From the NCBI GenBank assembly GCA_014360395.1, contig JACIXM010000454.1, positions 1 to 6,839 on the forward strand: a stretch of 6,839 bases of DNA, given 5' to 3'. The stretch's first letter is position 1; every line of letters begins with the position of its first letter. Positions 4,700 through 6,839 of this stretch are shown here, piece by piece. The DNA is from Actinotalea sp. GTDB lineage: Bacteria > Actinomycetota > Actinomycetes > Actinomycetales > Cellulomonadaceae. Below the pieces are notes generated by a model. That model was given only the letters and a program-made list of their open reading frames with translations. It did not search any database and had not been told where the DNA came from. A program made the translations under genes and the position numbers.

Positions 4700-6777
4700 C
4701 GATCCTGAGCGAGAAGCGCCCCACGACCCCCGACGCCGAGCCCGACGCGACGATCGACGTCGCGCACCTGGAGCAGGTCCTGCTCGGGCGGTGGGCCGAG
4801 ATCCGGCGCGAGGCGCGGGCCTTCCTGCGGGACCCGCGGCTGCACCGCGACGAGAGCCTGCCGATGCCGGCGCACCGCGACCGGGTGCTCGAGCAGCTGC
4901 GCATCCTCGCCCGCGAGGGCGACGTGCTGCGGGCCTTCCCTGAGCGCCTCGGCGGCGCCGACGACCACGGCGGCAGCCTCGCGCGGTTCGAGGAGGTCAT
5001 CACCGCCGACCCGTCCCTGCAGATCAAGGCGGGGGTGCAGTGGGGTCTGTTCGCCTCGGCGATCCTGCACCTGGGCACCGAGGACCACCACGACCGGCTG
5101 CTGCCGGGCGCGATGTCGGTCGACGTGCCGGGCGCGTTCGCGATGACCGAGACCGGGCACGGCTCGGACGTGTCGAGCATCGGCACGACGGCGACGTACG
5201 ACCCGGACACCGAGGAGTTCGTCATCCACACGCCGTTCCGGGCGGCGTGGAAGGACTACCTCGGCAACGCCGCCCTGCACGGCACGGCCGCCGTCGTCTT
5301 CGCGCAGCTCATCACCGCCCGCCGGGGCGAGCAGCCGGTCGACCACGGCGTCCACGCCTTCTACGTCCCCATCCGCGACCCGCGGACCGGGGAGTTCCTC
5401 CCGGGCATCGGCGGGGAGGACGACGGCCTCAAGGGCGGGCTCAACGGCATCGACAACGGCCGCCTGCACTTCGACCAGGTCCGCGTCCCGCGCCGTGACC
5501 TGCTCAACCGCTACGGCGACGTCGCCGCGGACGGCACCTACTCCTCGCCCATCGCGAGCCCGGGCCGCCGCTTCTTCACCATGCTCGGCACGCTGGTCCA
5601 GGGACGCGTCTCCCTCGACGGCGCCGCGGTCAACGCCGCGAAGATCGGCCTGACGGTCGCGGTGACCTACGGCAACCAGCGCCGCCAGTTCGCCGGCCCG
5701 GGCCACGACGAGGTCGTGCTGCTCGACTACGCCGAGCACCAGCGCCGCCTGCTGCCGCGCCTGGCGAACACCTACGCCGCCGCGTTCGCCCACGAGCGGT
5801 TGCTGCAGGCGTTCGACGGCGTCTTCTCCGGCGCGTCCGACACCGACGAGGACCGGGAGAACCTCGAGACGATCGCCGCGGCGCTCAAGCCGTCGTCGAC
5901 GTGGCTCGCGCTCGACGTGCTCCAGGCGAGTCGGGAGGCGTGCGGGGGACAGGGCTTCCTCGCCGAGAACCGGATGACCGGCCTGCGCGCCGACATGGAC
6001 GTCTACGTGACGTTCGAGGGCGACAACACCGTGCTGCTCCAGCTCGTCGCCAAGCGCCTCCTCGCCGACTTCGCCGCCCACTTCAAGGGTGCCGACGCCG
6101 GGGCGATGGCCCGCTACATGGCCGGCCGCGCCGCCGACGCGGCGCTGCACCGCACCCCGCTGGCGCGCGTCGTGCAGACCCTCGCCGACGGCGGCGACGT
6201 CCGCCGCTCGGTCGGGCACCTGCGGGACGCGGAGACCCAGCGCGAGCTGCTCACCGACCGGGTCGAGACGATGGTCGAGGAGCTCGCCCAGGGCCTGCGC
6301 CCGGCGCAGAAGGCGTCCCGCGAGGTCGCCGCCGAGATCGTCAACGAGCACCAGCACGCGATGATCGAGGCCGCGCGGGCCCACGCCGACCTGCTGCTGT
6401 GGGAGGGCTTCACCGCCGGCCTGGCGAAGGTCGAGGACGAGGGCACGCAGCAGGTGCTCACCTGGCTGCGCGACCTCTTCGGCCTCACGGTCATCGAGCG
6501 GAACCTGGCCTGGTACCTCATCCACGGGCGCCTCTCGGCGGGCCGGGCGCGCACCGTGACCTCCTACGTCGAGCGGCTGCTGCGCCGCCTGCGGCCCCAC
6601 GCCCAGGACCTCGTCGACGCGTTCGGCCTCGCGCCCGAGCACGTCCGTGCGGAGATCGCCACGGGCGTCGAGGCCGAGCGGCAGGACGAGGCGCGGGAGT
6701 ACTACCGCCGCCTGCGGGCCAGCGGGGACATGCCGGTGCCGGAGAAGGCGCTGGTCAAGGAACGCCGCAAGGCCTGA
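4696..6777 (+). CDS. Acyl-CoA oxidase-type flavoenzyme (ACOX-like acyl-CoA dehydrogenase/oxidase)
   Basis: This 693-residue FAD enzyme should oxidise acyl-CoA to trans-2-enoyl-CoA, the first step of beta-oxidation. Its length matches acyl-CoA oxidases (about 660-700), not typical acyl-CoA dehydrogenases (about 380-400). Residues about 20-140 are the helical N-terminal domain. The flavin-contact motif AFAMTETGHGSD (147-158) opens the beta domain. Residues 167-276 closely follow the peroxisomal ACOX pattern: YDPDTEEF, FAQLIT, GVHAFYVPIRD, LPGI and IDNGRLHFD. GGQGF (417-421) and TFEGDN (439-444) follow, with Glu441 the predicted catalytic base by analogy with rat ACOX. Residues about 465-693 correspond to the ACOX C-terminal helical domain. 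GAGGAG lies five bases before the ATG, which overlaps the TetR stop. Whether electrons pass to oxygen (giving peroxide) or to electron-transfer flavoprotein cannot be read from sequence; bacterial members are often named dehydrogenases. No signal peptide or membrane segment is seen. Confidence 0.92.
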   Translation: MTILSEKRPTTPDAEPDATIDVAHLEQVLLGRWAEIRREARAFLRDPRLHRDESLPMPAHRDRVLEQLRILAREGDVLRAFPERLGGADDHGGSLARFEEVITADPSLQIKAGVQWGLFASAILHLGTEDHHDRLLPGAMSVDVPGAFAMTETGHGSDVSSIGTTATYDPDTEEFVIHTPFRAAWKDYLGNAALHGTAAVVFAQLITARRGEQPVDHGVHAFYVPIRDPRTGEFLPGIGGEDDGLKGGLNGIDNGRLHFDQVRVPRRDLLNRYGDVAADGTYSSPIASPGRRFFTMLGTLVQGRVSLDGAAVNAAKIGLTVAVTYGNQRRQFAGPGHDEVVLLDYAEHQRRLLPRLANTYAAAFAHERLLQAFDGVFSGASDTDEDRENLETIAAALKPSSTWLALDVLQASREACGGQGFLAENRMTGLRADMDVYVTFEGDNTVLLQLVAKRLLADFAAHFKGADAGAMARYMAGRAADAALHRTPLARVVQTLADGGDVRRSVGHLRDAETQRELLTDRVETMVEELAQGLRPAQKASREVAAEIVNEHQHAMIEAARAHADLLLWEGFTAGLAKVEDEGTQQVLTWLRDLFGLTVIERNLAWYLIHGRLSAGRARTVTSYVERLLRRLRPHAQDLVDAFGLAPEHVRAEIATGVEAERQDEAREYYRRLRASGDMPVPEKALVKERRKA

Positions 6778-6797
6778 CCCCCGCCCCGGTGGGGGTC
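6776..6797. terminator. Hairpin between convergent genes, candidate bidirectional terminator
   Basis: GACCCCC (6776-6782) and GGGGGTC (6791-6797) pair perfectly around an 8-base loop. The stem begins in the oxidase TGA and ends at the stop codon of the putative convergent frame. Neither side has a T-tract, so it is not a canonical intrinsic terminator, but such GC-rich hairpins without U-tails are common after actinobacterial genes. Confidence 0.55.
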
Positions 6798-6839
6798 TAC
6801 CGGGCCGACGGCGTCGCGAGGACCGCCTCCGCGACGTCG
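6797..6839 (-). CDS. Possible 3' end of a convergent minus-strand gene (partial)
   Basis: Reading leftward from the right edge, 13 codons end in TAG at 6797-6799 and encode DVAEAVLATPSAR. The stretch has GC-rich third positions and looks like ordinary protein ending; DVAEAV-type segments occur near the C-terminus of many SDR or epimerase proteins, but this is far too short to assign. The stop abuts the hairpin shared with the convergent oxidase gene, which supports a real gene end. It could still be a chance frame. Confidence 0.35.
   Translation of the reverse strand, partial: DVAEAVLATPSAR

Noticed and set aside
4321..6642. A 773-codon open frame antisense to the oxidase gene
   Set aside because: Its composition is dominated by Val, Glu, Gly, Arg and Ala without any recognisable domain, as expected opposite a GC-biased gene. 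The plus-strand product has a complete ACOX motif set over the same DNA.
4696..6777. Assignment of the oxidase as a FadE5 orthologue, because FabG4, a FadA2-like thiolase and HtdX neighbour FadE5 in Mycobacterium tuberculosis
   Set aside because: The internal motifs and 693-residue length fit the ACOX group, not FadE5 as I recall its sequence. The neighbourhood is similar but this member seems to be from a different branch.
1..6839. Search for mobile elements, tRNAs, CRISPR repeats, defence or secondary-metabolite genes
   Set aside because: No transposase or integrase motifs, terminal inverted repeats, regularly spaced repeats or RNA gene signatures were seen. The window is almost wholly accounted for by five metabolic and regulatory genes.

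Overview
The window is very GC-rich with strong third-position GC bias and GTG starts, and it encodes a compact fatty acyl-CoA module. Long open frames run antisense to nearly every gene, as expected at this GC content. The proteins are typical of a high-GC actinobacterium (Actinomycetota). The style fits Micrococcales such as Cellulomonas-like genera, but that placement is an impression, not something the sequence proves.

Layout. A 164-bp intergenic region (3747-3910) separates two divergent operons. Leftward (minus strand) run a FadI-type 3-ketoacyl-CoA thiolase (2376-3746), a high-molecular-weight FabG4-type SDR ketoreductase (1030-2379) and a double-hotdog MaoC-type (R)-enoyl-CoA hydratase (113-1033). 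These three genes are joined by 4-bp stop/start overlaps (GTGA and ATGA). After a 74-bp C-rich gap, another minus-strand gene may begin at position 38 and run off the left edge. Rightward (plus strand) run a TetR-family regulator (3911-4699) and, through another ATGA overlap, a 693-residue acyl-CoA oxidase/dehydrogenase (4696-6777). A perfect 7-bp stem hairpin follows the oxidase. A short convergent reading frame then enters from the right edge with its stop at 6797-6799.

Function. The four enzymes supply one full beta-oxidation turn: oxidation of acyl-CoA to trans-2-enoyl-CoA, hydration by the MaoC protein, oxidation of the 3-hydroxy intermediate by the SDR, and thiolytic cleavage. MaoC hydratases and FabG-type SDRs normally handle (R)-3-hydroxyacyl intermediates. 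The set therefore resembles the peroxisomal ACOX / MFE-2 / thiolase route split into separate bacterial genes, rather than the classical (S)-specific FadB route. The MaoC/FabG pair could also run reductively to make or elongate acyl chains. A 25-bp near-perfect palindrome at 3835-3859, in the divergent intergenic region, is a strong candidate operator for the TetR protein and could control both operons.

I see no mobile element, tRNA, rRNA, CRISPR array or defence system. The module looks like ordinary chromosomal metabolism, interesting mainly for its pathway logic and its operator.
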